From: Asticcacaulis biprosthecium C19
GTDB lineage: Bacteria > Pseudomonadota > Alphaproteobacteria > Caulobacterales > Caulobacteraceae
Direction of reading: 5' to 3'
DNA: 64,000 nt
NCBI RefSeq assembly: GCF_000204015.1
Contig: NZ_GL883077.1
Span: 163,833 to 227,832, forward strand
A model generated the notes under the pieces. The model ran no database searches. It saw only the letters and a list, made by a program, of their open reading frames with translations, and was not told where the DNA came from. The translations under genes and the position numbers were made by a program. Positions 18,002 to 27,395 of the stretch are shown in pieces. Each line of letters begins with the position of its first letter. The stretch's first letter is position 1.

Positions 18002-18313
18002 TCAGGCGTAGATTCCGGTCGTTTCCGCTTCAAAACCGAGGGCCTGCGCCGCCGCCACAACCGAGTCGGAACCGGCGACGCTCAGCCGGGCAACGCCGAC
18101 CGCACGCAGTTGCGCCGCCAGGTTGGTGCCGGCGAACAGATCGGCGCCGTGACTTTCGATCACCCAGTCAGGAAAGCGCGGGGTCACGCCTTCCGACGCC
18201 CCAACGAAAACCACCTGTGTCCCCTCGGCCCGCGCGCTTTCGACCATCTCAACGACGGCCGCGCCCGGCAACAGGGCGCCGATGACGATCAGGGCATGAC
18301 GGTTGGTACTCAT
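18002..18313 (-). CDS. Small isochorismatase-like protein, likely non-catalytic
   Basis: A 103-residue protein with a strong ribosome binding site (GGAGGAG, about 5 nt before ATG 18313). The second half (DLFAGTNLAAQLRAVGVARLSVAGSDSVVAAAQALGFE) resembles the C-terminal half of isochorismatase/cysteine hydrolases, but the nucleophile Cys expected after the VAG strand is absent (GSDSV). It is about half the usual family length. Whether it is a decayed hydrolase or a small scaffold protein cannot be told. Confidence 0.5.
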   Translation of the reverse strand: MSTNRHALIVIGALLPGAAVVEMVESARAEGTQVVFVGASEGVTPRFPDWVIESHGADLFAGTNLAAQLRAVGVARLSVAGSDSVVAAAQALGFEAETTGIYA

Positions 18314-18603
18314 GATACTCCTCCTGGAGAACGCGACAGGCCCAAAACTGACGAAACAGGGAGGAAAGCCATCCCCCGTCCGTCCTGGGCGGGGGTGGAT
18401 GGCTGAATGGGTCCTAAAGGATCACACAACCACCCGACGCCCCGCGGATCGCGGTCGCTTTACGGGCTACGGTTGTTGTGAACATCGAGGTCATGTCATC
18501 ACGCTAACACGACTCGCGACATGAGTCTATCGCATCGCAACACGATCACGGGCTGTTGAAAGATGGCCGGTGACGCGTTACATCTGATGGTGAGGATTGG
18601 GGA
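18314..18603. promoter_or_regulatory. Divergent gap, promoter region presumed
   Basis: A 290-bp divergent gap between the small isochorismatase-like gene and the TPR operon. Promoters for both must lie here. No clear operator, hairpin or CtrA box was seen. Confidence 0.3.
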
Positions 18604-21600
18604 ATGTTTTCTATGTTGAAACAGGTTGTTCTGGCATCGGTGGCAATGGCGCTGGTCCTCGCGCCGAGCTATGCCTACTGCAGCGATGCGCTCGAATTCG
18701 GTCCCGCCGGAACGTGGATCAAGCCGTTGCCCGCCGTGCGCGAGACGAAGCTCGAGCCGGGCGCGCCCGCCGCCTTCCTGGGCATGGATATTCAAAGCCG
18801 GTTCGGCGACGGCGACGACCACTATATAGATATCGCGCTAAAGATTTTGACGCCGCAGGGCCTGGCCTTTGGCCGGCCGACGGCCTACTGGAACCCGCAG
18901 ACCGATACGGTTACCATCCACAAGGTGCATATCCTGCGCGGGGACCAGGTCATCGACGTCCTGGCCCAGGGGCAGACCTTCACCACGTTGCGCCGCGAGA
19001 GCAACCTCGACCGCCAGATGCTGGACGGAAACCTGACCGCCGTGCTCCAGACCGAGGGCCTGCAGGTCGGCGATATCCTCACCTATTCCCTGACCATCCA
19101 CCGCAAAGATCCGGTGCTGCGCGGCAAGTCTGAAACCCTGTCTTCCTACAACAGCGCCACTGCCATCGGCCGCGTCACCTATCGGGCTGTGTGGGACGGC
19201 GGTAAGCCGATGCGCTGGAAGGCGACCTCCGACCTGTCCGACATCAAGGTGAAGAAGACGGCGGCTGGCACCGAACTGAGTCTCGAACTGAAGGACTACA
19301 AAAGTCCCGAGGCGCAGCCGCGCGTCCCCGACCGCTACAAGCGCTTCGGCCAGTTGCAACTGACCGAATTTGCCTCATGGCCGGATCTGTCGGGCATGAT
19401 GGCGCCGCTTTACACCAAGGCCTCCACGCTGGCCCCGGAGTCGCCGCTACGCGCCGAGGTCGACAAGATCCGCGCCGCTTACACGACACCCGGCGAGCAA
19501 GCGGCGGCCGTGCTGCGGCTGGTGGAGGAACAGGTGCGCTACGTCTATATCGGCGCCAACCAGGGCAACTATGTCCCGGCCGATGCCGATCTGACCTGGC
19601 AGCGCCGATATGGTGACTGCAAGGGCAAGACGGCGCTGCTGCTGGCCCTGCTGCGCGAGCTGGGTATCGAGTCCGACGCCGTTCTGGTTTCGACCAAGGG
19701 CGGTGACGGCATGAACGAGAGCCTGCCGCTTATCGAACTGTTCGACCACGTCATCGTTCGCGCCGTCGTAGAGGGCAAGACCTACTGGCTGGACGGCACA
19801 CGCATGGGCGACACACGGCTGGATCAGGTGCCGGTACCGGCCTATGCGTGGGGCCTGCCGGTTAAGGCCGCGGGCGGCGACCTCGTGGCGATCACCCCGC
19901 CGTCACCCGCCAAGCCGCTGCAGGAAAAGTCCATGCGTGTCGATGCCTCGGGCGGATTGGACGCGCCGGCGCCCTTCACCGCCGAGGTCATCACCCGTGG
20001 CGACCCGGCTTTGGCCATGCACACGGCCATGACGACCTTGTCGAAGGAAGAGTTCGACAAGCAGATGAAAGAGACGATGAAGGACAACGAGGACTTCACG
20101 CTCGACACCATCACCACCGACTGGGACGCCGTCACGGGCGAGTTCCGTATCCGGATGGACGGAAAGGCCAAGATGAACTGGTGGTCACCCGGTTCCGGCA
20201 AGCCGCGCCAATATGCGATCGATGGGTCCTATGTCGGCGGCGGCTTCGACCTGGAACGCAAGGACGGTCCGGCCAAGGACGCTCCGGTCAGGCTGGTCTT
20301 TCCGCACTATGAAAAGACCAGCGCCACCGTCGTCCTGCCGCAGAAGGGCAAGGGCTTCGCCATCGCCGGCGAGGCGATCGACACAACCCTGGCTGGCTAT
20401 GCCATGAAGCGGAGTTTCCAGCTCAAGGACGGCGTCTTCACCATGGAGGTAAGCGAGCGCACCGTCGCCCCTGAGGTGGCGGCAGCGGAAGTTCTGGCCG
20501 CCGAAGCCGAACTGGATCGGCTGGGCAGCACGCAGGTCTATCTCCAGATGCCGTTTGACTACAAAGCGACCGCCACCGATGTCACGGCGGCGGGCAAGGA
20601 CGACCCCAAGACGGTGGACGACTATGTCGCCCGGGCCGAGACCCGGTGGACCGGTGGCCAGCTCGAGGCGGCAATCGCCGATCTGGACTCCGCGCTAAAG
20701 CTGGACCCGAAATCGGCCAAGGCCCTGGTCCTGCGCGGCCAGATCAAGGACAAGGCCAAGGACTACGATGGTGCCCTGGCCGACTATGCCGCGGCCCTGG
20801 CCATCGACCGGCGCAATACCAACGCGTATACTGGACAGGCCTTCGTTTACTGGCGGCGCTTGGACTATCCGGCGGCGATCGACGCGGTGACGCGGGTCCT
20901 GGACATCAATCCGGCAGATCCGGCGGCGCGCTACCTGCGCGGGCTAATCCTGCTGGAAAAGGGCGACGCCGTTCGGGCCCTGGACGACGCCCTGGCCAAT
21001 GTCATGATGCAGCCGGACTCCATCGAAGCAACGCTGTTCCTGGCCACGGCGTATCAGGCCAACATCCAGTACGACAAAGCGGTGGAGGTGTTACAGGCCG
21101 CTATCACGAAGAACGACAAGGACGCCCGGCTCCATGCCGCCTTGGGTGAGGCGTTCCTGCGTTGCGCCACCCAGGCCGAATGCGACTCCAACCGGCCAAA
21201 GGCGGTCGAGGCCTACAACAAGGCCATCGCCCTGGAGCCGTCGGTGGATCTGTATCTGAACCGCGCTCGGGTGCGGCCGGAATCCGAACGTGCCGCCCGG
21301 TTTTCCGATATCGACGCCGCCCTGGCACTGCAGCCGGATTCAACCAAGATCCTGCTGACGCGCGGCCAGTTTTACCGGTCGTACAAGGATTACGACCTGG
21401 CCCTGGCCGATGCCGACGCCATCCAGGCGCTGGAGCCCGACAGCACGGAGGCCTACAGCCTGCGCGCCAATATCTACGCGGACCAAGGTAATAACGACGC
21501 CGAGTTCATCCAGCTGGATAAGGCGCTGGCCTTGAAGCCCGAGGATCCCGACCTGCTCAACAATGCCTGCTGGTCGCGCGCCACTTCTGGCCGCGAACTG

Positions 21601-21897
21601 GCGAGGGCGCTGGAGCTGTGCAACGCGGCGTTGACGGTCCAACCCCGGTCCGGTCAGGTCCTGGACAGCCGCGGCATGGTCCATTTGAAGATGGGCAAAT
21701 GGGACGAAGCCCTGGCGGATTACGACGCCGCCGTCACCGTGGCCAATGGCGGCCCCTTCGCCTCGGCCTGGTACGGCCGTGGCATTGCCAAGATGCGCAA
21801 GGGCCTCACGAAGGAGGGCAAGGCCGACCTGGCCGAGGCCAGGCGCCAGTCACCCGGTATCGAAAAAACTTACGCCGAGGACGGCATCAAACCTTAA
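18604..21897 (+). CDS. Exported DUF3857 / transglutaminase-like / TPR protein
   Basis: A 1097-residue protein with an N-terminal signal peptide ending near ALVLAPSYAYCSD. Residues about 30-260 match DUF3857. A transglutaminase-like domain follows with an apparent catalytic triad: Cys in RRYGDCKGKTALL (about 340), His in LFDHVIVRA (about 381) and Asp in YWLDGTRMGD (about 400). The C-terminal 400 residues are TPR repeats. One TPR turn carries a close cysteine pair (RCATQAEC, codons near 21163-21183). Such proteins are thought to act in the periplasm, but the substrate is unknown. A 23-bp gap leads to a second TPR protein with a related C-terminus. ATG 18613 is an alternative start. Confidence 0.8.
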   Translation: MFSMLKQVVLASVAMALVLAPSYAYCSDALEFGPAGTWIKPLPAVRETKLEPGAPAAFLGMDIQSRFGDGDDHYIDIALKILTPQGLAFGRPTAYWNPQTDTVTIHKVHILRGDQVIDVLAQGQTFTTLRRESNLDRQMLDGNLTAVLQTEGLQVGDILTYSLTIHRKDPVLRGKSETLSSYNSATAIGRVTYRAVWDGGKPMRWKATSDLSDIKVKKTAAGTELSLELKDYKSPEAQPRVPDRYKRFGQLQLTEFASWPDLSGMMAPLYTKASTLAPESPLRAEVDKIRAAYTTPGEQAAAVLRLVEEQVRYVYIGANQGNYVPADADLTWQRRYGDCKGKTALLLALLRELGIESDAVLVSTKGGDGMNESLPLIELFDHVIVRAVVEGKTYWLDGTRMGDTRLDQVPVPAYAWGLPVKAAGGDLVAITPPSPAKPLQEKSMRVDASGGLDAPAPFTAEVITRGDPALAMHTAMTTLSKEEFDKQMKETMKDNEDFTLDTITTDWDAVTGEFRIRMDGKAKMNWWSPGSGKPRQYAIDGSYVGGGFDLERKDGPAKDAPVRLVFPHYEKTSATVVLPQKGKGFAIAGEAIDTTLAGYAMKRSFQLKDGVFTMEVSERTVAPEVAAAEVLAAEAELDRLGSTQVYLQMPFDYKATATDVTAAGKDDPKTVDDYVARAETRWTGGQLEAAIADLDSALKLDPKSAKALVLRGQIKDKAKDYDGALADYAAALAIDRRNTNAYTGQAFVYWRRLDYPAAIDAVTRVLDINPADPAARYLRGLILLEKGDAVRALDDALANVMMQPDSIEATLFLATAYQANIQYDKAVEVLQAAITKNDKDARLHAALGEAFLRCATQAECDSNRPKAVEAYNKAIALEPSVDLYLNRARVRPESERAARFSDIDAALALQPDSTKILLTRGQFYRSYKDYDLALADADAIQALEPDSTEAYSLRANIYADQGNNDAEFIQLDKALALKPEDPDLLNNACWSRATSGRELARALELCNAALTVQPRSGQVLDSRGMVHLKMGKWDEALADYDAAVTVANGGPFASAWYGRGIAKMRKGLTKEGKADLAEARRQSPGIEKTYAEDGIKP

Positions 21898-21920
21898 AGC
21901 GTGTGCGGGGAATAAAGCTT

Positions 21921-23504
21921 ATGTGGAAACGGATCTTGTGGTCGTCAGCCGCCGGCATCATGCTCCTCGGTGCGCCGGTTACCGGGCTGGCGGCGCAGGT
22001 CAAACCGCCGGCGGCGACCTCGCAAAAGGTCGATAAGGCCGCCGCCGCACGGGGCCAAGCCGCTAAAGCTTACGAATGGCTTCAGGCCGGCCAAACAGAC
22101 CAGGCCAGGATCGAGGTCGAAAAGGCGCTCAAGACAGATCCGCGTTCTTCCGTGGCCTACAGTGTACGCGCCATGATCCGCATGAACTCCAAGGATCTGG
22201 ACGGCGCCCTGGCCGACCTGACGACCGCCCAGGGTCTGAGCCCAAACGACGCCCAAAACTACTTCCTGGCCGCGGTGATCTATATGCAGCGCGAGGATCT
22301 GCCGCGCGCCCTTACGGCCGCGAACAAGGCGGCCGATCTGGCGCCGGATGATGCCATGGCGCAAGGCATGCGCATTGTCCTTCTGGGTGTCACCGGCGAT
22401 ACGGCGCAGGCCGAGGACAAGGCCGTAGCCTGGTTCACCGCGCAACCCAATTCACCGGAAGCCGCGCAGGTTCTTGCCGGTATCTATGCCGAGACCAACC
22501 GCTACGACAAGGCCATCGAGGTGGCTCGCGCCGGGATATCCAGGAACCCGGACACTATCGGCCTGCTCGACAGCCTGGCAGAGTACCTCTCAGGGTGCAA
22601 GGGCACGATGACGACCTGCGCCGCCCAGCGCAGCGAAGCCGGAACCGTTTACGGCAAGGCTGTCGCCGCGGCCCGTGCCGGCGTTGCGCGACAACCCGAT
22701 CATGTAGAAGGCCTCGACGATCTGGGGCAGCGCCTCACCGAGTGCAAGGACACAACCGTGCCCTGCGCCACCCAACGCGCCGAGGCGCTGGAGGTGTTCG
22801 GCAAGGCGATCGCCAAGGCGCCGACGGCCGATCTTTATGTTCGCCGCTCGCAGGCCCGTCCGCAGACGGACCGAGACGGCAAGTTTGCCGATCTCGATGC
22901 CGCCCTGGCGCTGGAGCCGGATTCGGAGTTCATTGTGGTGACCCGCGGCGCCACCTATTATAATTACAGGGAGTACGACAAGGCTCTGGTCGATATCAAC
23001 GCGGCCATCGCCATGGACCCGGAAGACGACGAAGCTCTTTCCTTGCGGGTGCGCCTGTATGAGCGCAATGGCAATCTCGACGGCCAGCTCCAGGACCTCG
23101 ACGCGCTAACCCGGATGCTGCCCGACACGGCTGAGCACTTCAATGCGGCCTGCTGGCTGCGCGCCACCCATAAGCGCGAACTGGACAAGGCTCTGGAGCA
23201 ATGCAATGCGGCGATCACCCTCAAGCCTGCTGACCGCGCCATGACCGACAGCCGCGCCATGGTGTACCTGCAGATGGGCAAATGGGACGAGGCCATCGCC
23301 GACTATGACGCAGCCATGGCGGAAAAAACCTATGCCATCGGTCTCTACGGCCGTGGTATCGCCAGGCTGGGCAAGGGACTGAAGAAGGAAGGCAAGGCCG
23401 ACATCAAGGCCGCCCGCAACCTCGACAAGACGATCGAAACCACCTTTGCCGGTTACGGTATCGGCGACACGCCCAAAAAAATGAAGGCGGGAAAGCGCCT
23501 CTGA
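21921..23504 (+). CDS. Exported TPR protein, paralogous to the preceding C-terminus
   Basis: A 527-residue protein starting at ATG 21921 after GGGGAATAAAGCTT; the frame is open further upstream but that part overlaps the previous gene. The signal peptide is WKRILWSSAAGIMLLGAP..GLAAQ. The remainder is tetratricopeptide repeats. Its C-terminal about 220 residues match the preceding protein closely (LDAALALEPDS, NAACWLRATHKRELDKALEQCNAA, YLQMGKWDEAIADYDAA, YGRGIA), indicating duplication. Two TPR turns contain cysteine pairs, CKGTMTTC and CKDTTVPC, probably disulfides in the periplasm. It was presumably recruited as a protein-interaction partner of the transglutaminase protein. Confidence 0.8.
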   Translation: MWKRILWSSAAGIMLLGAPVTGLAAQVKPPAATSQKVDKAAAARGQAAKAYEWLQAGQTDQARIEVEKALKTDPRSSVAYSVRAMIRMNSKDLDGALADLTTAQGLSPNDAQNYFLAAVIYMQREDLPRALTAANKAADLAPDDAMAQGMRIVLLGVTGDTAQAEDKAVAWFTAQPNSPEAAQVLAGIYAETNRYDKAIEVARAGISRNPDTIGLLDSLAEYLSGCKGTMTTCAAQRSEAGTVYGKAVAAARAGVARQPDHVEGLDDLGQRLTECKDTTVPCATQRAEALEVFGKAIAKAPTADLYVRRSQARPQTDRDGKFADLDAALALEPDSEFIVVTRGATYYNYREYDKALVDINAAIAMDPEDDEALSLRVRLYERNGNLDGQLQDLDALTRMLPDTAEHFNAACWLRATHKRELDKALEQCNAAITLKPADRAMTDSRAMVYLQMGKWDEAIADYDAAMAEKTYAIGLYGRGIARLGKGLKKEGKADIKAARNLDKTIETTFAGYGIGDTPKKMKAGKRL

Positions 23505-23579
23505 GGAAACGCCTTCCCGCCCGTTTGCCGCGTCCATCCGGCGGGAAGGATACGACAATCTCGTGAAGTGTAAGGTGAA

Positions 23580-23804
23580 CTAGTGCGTATGGTCCTTGGT
23601 TTTATCAACCGCCTCGTCAGTCCACTTGTCGATCTGACGTTCGGCCTCATCCTGAGCCACGCCATAGCGTTCCTGGATCTTGCCGGACAGGATTTTGCGG
23701 TCGCCTTCGATCACGTCGAGGTCGTCATTGGTCAGCTTGCCCCAGGCCTTCTGCACGTTGCCGCGCACTTGGTCCCAGCTGCCTTCAAGTCGATCACGGT
23801 TCAT
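23580..23804 (-). CDS. CsbD family stress protein
   Basis: A 74-residue protein of the CsbD type. The N-terminal MNRDRLEGSWDQVRGNVQKAWGKLTNDDLDVI is the family hallmark, and the C-terminus is highly charged (DKWTDEAVDKTKDHTH). CsbD proteins are induced by general stress in many bacteria; their molecular role is unclear. A good ribosome binding site, AGGAG, lies upstream. It is a single gene between the TPR operon and the glycoside hydrolase gene. Confidence 0.9.
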   Translation of the reverse strand: MNRDRLEGSWDQVRGNVQKAWGKLTNDDLDVIEGDRKILSGKIQERYGVAQDEAERQIDKWTDEAVDKTKDHTH

Positions 23805-23926
23805 AGCTAACTCCTATAAATTCAGTGGCTTGTAAGGGCTACAGAGTTACCGTTGCGGACCTAAAGTTTCGAGGTCTTAAGGCTTCGGTTCCATAAAAAG
23901 GCCATAAGCCTTGCCAGATCGATCTA

Positions 23927-23950
23927 TATTTGTATGATGACATACAAATA
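23927..23950. promoter_or_regulatory. Palindromic operator, GntR-type candidate
   Basis: TATTTGTATG-ATGA-CATACAAATA is a perfect inverted repeat with 10-bp arms (23927-23936 and 23941-23950). It ends 15 bp before the ATG of the glycoside hydrolase gene. The TTGTATG...CATACAA pattern resembles sites of GntR/FadR-subfamily sugar-acid repressors. No GntR gene lies in the window. Confidence 0.6.
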
Positions 23951-23965
23951 AACTGGGAGACGTTC

Positions 23966-25543
23966 ATGACCAAGATTACGCGCCGCCATCTGGTCGCCGC
24001 TTCCGTGCCCCTGGCTCTGGCCAGTGCCGTGCAGGCGGCCGAGCCCGTCCCCGCGGTCGAACGCTGGGGCATTTTCGAACAGGCCTTCGAAGGACCGAAA
24101 AACGGCAATCCGTTCGACGACGTCGCGCTGTCGTCCGTCTTCCGCAGCGGCGAGCAGAGCCTGACCGTACCTGGCTTTTACGACGGAAACGGCGTCTACA
24201 AGGTGCGTTTCAGCCCGCCGCAGACCGGTGACTGGGCATGGCGGACCGTGTCGAACGTACCGGGGCTGAACAACCGCACAGGTGCGCTTTTGGCAACGCC
24301 GCCTTCGCCCGGCAATCATGGCCCGATGCGGATCACGCCCGACGGTTATCACTTCGCCTATGCCGACGCCACGCCCTACCGCCAGATCGGCACCACCGCC
24401 TATGCCTGGGCCCAGCAGTCCGATGCCCGCTGTGCCGAGACCCTGGCCACGCTGAAAGCCTCGCCGTTCAACAAGATGCGGATGTGCGTCTTTCAGAACG
24501 TCGCCGCCGAGCCGATCGAACCGTTCGCTGTTACTGGCAAGGGTGACAAGGACTGGGACCCGTCGCGGCTGAACCCCTTGTTCTTCCAGCGCTTCGAAAA
24601 ACGTGTGGCGCAACTTCTGGAACTGGGTATCGAGGCCGACATCATCCTGTTCCACCCTTATGACAGCAAGCACGGCTATGGCGATATGGCCCGCGCCGAC
24701 GACGAACGGTATCTGGCCTATGTGATTGCGCGGCTGGGCGCCTATCGCAATGTGTGGTGGTCGCTGGCCAACGAGTTCGACCTGGTCAAGACCAAGTCGC
24801 CGGCCGATTTCGATCACCTGGGCCAGTTCGTGATGGACCACGACCCGCATGACCGGCTGCGCTCGATCCACAACTGCAAGGCCATTTACGACAACACCAA
24901 ACCGTGGATCACCCACAGCAGTATCCAGAACGGCTCGGCAGTGACCGACGATACGCGCGCAGAGATCTACCGCAGCATCTGGGAGAAGGCGGTGATCTTC
25001 GACGAGGTCTGCTACGAAGGCAAGATCGAACTGCGCTGGGGTAACCTGAGCGGCGAAGACGTGGTAATGCGGTTCTGGCACGGCCTGATCGCCGGGACCT
25101 ATGTCGGCCATGGTGAGACCCTGACGGCGCAGAACCTGAGCGCGGACGATTCGTGGACCGGCAAGGGCGGGAAACTTTTGGGTGAATCCGCGCCGCGCCT
25201 GGCGTTTTTGAAACAGGTCATGGAGGATGGGCCGAAACCCGGGATCGATCCGGTCGACAAGTGGTGGGACCGCCACATCGGCGGCCGGGCGGGTCAGTAT
25301 TATCTGCGTTATTTCGGGGTCGAGGCGCCTTCGGAGTGGGCCTTGAACCTGCCGAAGAACGAGTTGGTGGGCGGTGAGCAGTTCCGGGTGGATGTGTTGG
25401 ACACGTGGAACATGACGGTGACCCCGGTCGACGGTGTGTTCACGGTTCAGAAGAAGAACATGTACGACTTTTTTGATCCCGCGCGGCCGGTTGTGGCCCT
25501 GCCTGGACGCAAGTGGATGGCGGTTCGGGTGGTAAGGGTTTGA
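23966..25543 (+). CDS. Putative secreted glycoside hydrolase (DUF5060/DUF4038-type)
   Basis: A 525-residue exported protein. The N-terminus, MTKITRRHLVAASVPLALASAVQAA, looks like a twin-arginine-type signal. A small beta-domain of DUF5060 type follows (VPGFYDGNGVYKVRFSP..GDWAWRT), then a TIM-barrel of DUF4038/apiosidase-like type with FHPYDSKHGYG, WWSLANEFDL (probable acid/base Glu) and VIFDEVCYEG (probable nucleophile Glu). The family acts on plant cell-wall side chains; the specific sugar is not predictable. The start at 23966 follows GGGAG. A palindromic operator sits directly upstream. The last codons form part of a large nested palindrome (25531-25774). Confidence 0.7.
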   Translation: MTKITRRHLVAASVPLALASAVQAAEPVPAVERWGIFEQAFEGPKNGNPFDDVALSSVFRSGEQSLTVPGFYDGNGVYKVRFSPPQTGDWAWRTVSNVPGLNNRTGALLATPPSPGNHGPMRITPDGYHFAYADATPYRQIGTTAYAWAQQSDARCAETLATLKASPFNKMRMCVFQNVAAEPIEPFAVTGKGDKDWDPSRLNPLFFQRFEKRVAQLLELGIEADIILFHPYDSKHGYGDMARADDERYLAYVIARLGAYRNVWWSLANEFDLVKTKSPADFDHLGQFVMDHDPHDRLRSIHNCKAIYDNTKPWITHSSIQNGSAVTDDTRAEIYRSIWEKAVIFDEVCYEGKIELRWGNLSGEDVVMRFWHGLIAGTYVGHGETLTAQNLSADDSWTGKGGKLLGESAPRLAFLKQVMEDGPKPGIDPVDKWWDRHIGGRAGQYYLRYFGVEAPSEWALNLPKNELVGGEQFRVDVLDTWNMTVTPVDGVFTVQKKNMYDFFDPARPVVALPGRKWMAVRVVRV

Positions 25544-25774
25544 ACCACGAACCACACGAACGGACACGAACTTCAGGACATGTTGGAGACTTCCGCGAAG
25601 CGGCATTTACATCAAGTGGGTCCACAGATTACACAGATTACGAGGGATTAAGAATAATCTGAGCTAATCTGTGAAATCTGTGGATCCCTTTTCTTGAAGG
25701 CGCCGCTCCGCGGCGGGTTCGGGTACTCCCTAAAGTTCGTGTCCGTTCGTGTGGTTCGTGGTCAAACCCTTACC
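25531..25774. repeat. Nested long palindrome A
   Basis: The outer arms, 25531-25573 and 25733-25774, match over about 42 nt with a single-base indel; the left arm includes the final codons of the glycoside hydrolase gene. Middle arms CCGCGAAGCGGC / GCCGCTCCGCGG follow, then inner arms TCCACAGATTACACAGATTA (25621-25640) and TAATCTGTGAAATCTGTGGA (25665-25684) with one mismatch. The motifs CCACGAACCACACGAAC and CACAGATTACACAGATT are of a kind dispersed in many bacterial genomes. The element fills most of the gap between the two genes. Confidence 0.8.
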
Positions 25775-25832
25775 GTCGTTTGACCCATTCCCAGACCGTG
25801 GTAGGTTCCGTCCAAAATAACGGAGGATCGCC

Positions 25833-27395
25833 ATGAAAGCCCTGCCCATGATCGCCGCCCTGGCGATGACCGCGTGTGTCGCCACCACCGCCCCGGCTGA
25901 CCCCGTGACCATCGAAACCGGCCAGGTCCGCGGTGTCGCCGCCGATGGCGTTGAAGCCTTCAAAGGCATCCCCTTTGCCGCCCCGCCCGTCGGAAGCTTA
26001 CGCTGGCGCGCACCGCAGCCCGCCGCCAAATGGTCCGGAGTCCGTGACGCCAAGGCCTTCGGTGCCGACTGCATGCAGGAACCTTTTCCTGGCGACGACG
26101 CGCCGCTGACCGTCAAACCGGCCGAAGACTGCCTGTACGTCAATGTCTGGCGGCCTGAGGGCGCCAAGGGAAAACTGCCGGTCATCGTCTGGATCTATGG
26201 CGGCGGCTTCGTCAATGGCGGCACCTCCCCCGCCGTCTATGACGGCTCGGCCTTCGCCCGCGACGGCGTCATCTATGTCAGCTTCAACTACCGCCTGGGC
26301 CGGTTCGGCTTCTTCGCCCACCCGGCCCTGAGCCAGGCCGACGAGGACAAGGGCTTGCTTGGCAATTATGGCTATCTCGACCAGATCGCCGCCATGCGTT
26401 GGGTTCAGCGCAACATAACAGCCTTCGGGGGCGACCCCGCCAATGTCACGGTGTTCGGGGAATCGGCCGGCGGCGGTTCAGTGCACAACCTGATGACCTC
26501 GGGCGAATCGAAGAACCTGTTCGCCCGCGCCATCATCCAGTCCGGCGGTGGCCGCGGCAACCTGATGGGCGCGCGGCGAATCCGTGACGACTTGCCGACC
26601 GCGCCATCGTCAGAGACCCTGGGCGTCAACTTCGCCAGGCAACACAATATTGCCGGCACGGATGCTGCGGCCCTGACGGCGTTGCGCGCCCTGCCCGCCG
26701 AAACTGTAACGGCCGGGCTGGGCCTGCACACCATGGGCCAGGCCGGCGACACCTACGGCGGCCCGACCCTTGATGGCCGTATCGTCAAAGAGGTGCCACA
26801 GGAAGCCTATCTCAATGGCCGGTACAACAAGGTGCCGGTGCTGGTCGGCGCCACCCGCGCGGATATCGGCCGGTTCTGGGTCAACACGCCCGACGAAGCC
26901 TATGCCAGTTTCGGCGCCCGTGCCGAGGCGGCGAAGGCCGCCTATAGCGGTGACCTGCAGACCCTCAATGCCGATATCGGCATGGACCGGCTGATGATCG
27001 AGCCGGCGCGCTTCGTCGCCGCAACCCTGACCGCTCAGGGCGTGACGGCGTGGCACTATCGCTTTTCCTATGTCGCCGAATCGCGTGCGTCCGAGTGGAA
27101 GCGCGGCGCGCCCCACGCCACCGAGATTCCCTATGTCATGGACACCCTGCCGGGCAAGTACGGCACGGCGGTAACGGCAAAGGACGCCGCCATGGCCAAG
27201 ACAGCCCATGCCTATTGGGTCAATTTCGCCAAGACGGGTAACCCCAATGGCGCTGGATTGCCGGTTTGGCAGGCCTACGATCCGGCGACTGACCCGATCC
27301 TGGATTTTGCCCTGGACGGCACGGCCAAGCCAGGGCCCGATCCGTGGAAGGCGCGCCTGGACGTGACGGCGGCGATCGCGCCTAAGTCACAATGA
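25833..27395 (+). CDS. Type-B carboxylesterase
   Basis: A 520-residue alpha/beta hydrolase of the carboxylesterase-B (para-nitrobenzyl esterase) family. The nucleophile elbow GESAGGG is near residue 210, with family motifs FKGIPFAAPPVGSLRW, EDCLYVNVWRP and WIYGGGFVNGG. The N-terminus has a signal peptide, and LAMTAC could serve as a lipobox, which would make it a lipoprotein. ATG 25833 follows ACGGAGGATCGCC. It lies downstream of the glycoside hydrolase gene across palindrome A, so it may or may not share a transcript. It could remove acyl groups from plant polysaccharides; that is inference. Confidence 0.88.
   Translation: MKALPMIAALAMTACVATTAPADPVTIETGQVRGVAADGVEAFKGIPFAAPPVGSLRWRAPQPAAKWSGVRDAKAFGADCMQEPFPGDDAPLTVKPAEDCLYVNVWRPEGAKGKLPVIVWIYGGGFVNGGTSPAVYDGSAFARDGVIYVSFNYRLGRFGFFAHPALSQADEDKGLLGNYGYLDQIAAMRWVQRNITAFGGDPANVTVFGESAGGGSVHNLMTSGESKNLFARAIIQSGGGRGNLMGARRIRDDLPTAPSSETLGVNFARQHNIAGTDAAALTALRALPAETVTAGLGLHTMGQAGDTYGGPTLDGRIVKEVPQEAYLNGRYNKVPVLVGATRADIGRFWVNTPDEAYASFGARAEAAKAAYSGDLQTLNADIGMDRLMIEPARFVAATLTAQGVTAWHYRFSYVAESRASEWKRGAPHATEIPYVMDTLPGKYGTAVTAKDAAMAKTAHAYWVNFAKTGNPNGAGLPVWQAYDPATDPILDFALDGTAKPGPDPWKARLDVTAAIAPKSQ

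Noticed and set aside
23924-25606. 560-codon minus-strand frame
   Set aside because: It lies antisense to the glycoside hydrolase gene, which has a signal peptide and family motifs; the minus frame has none.
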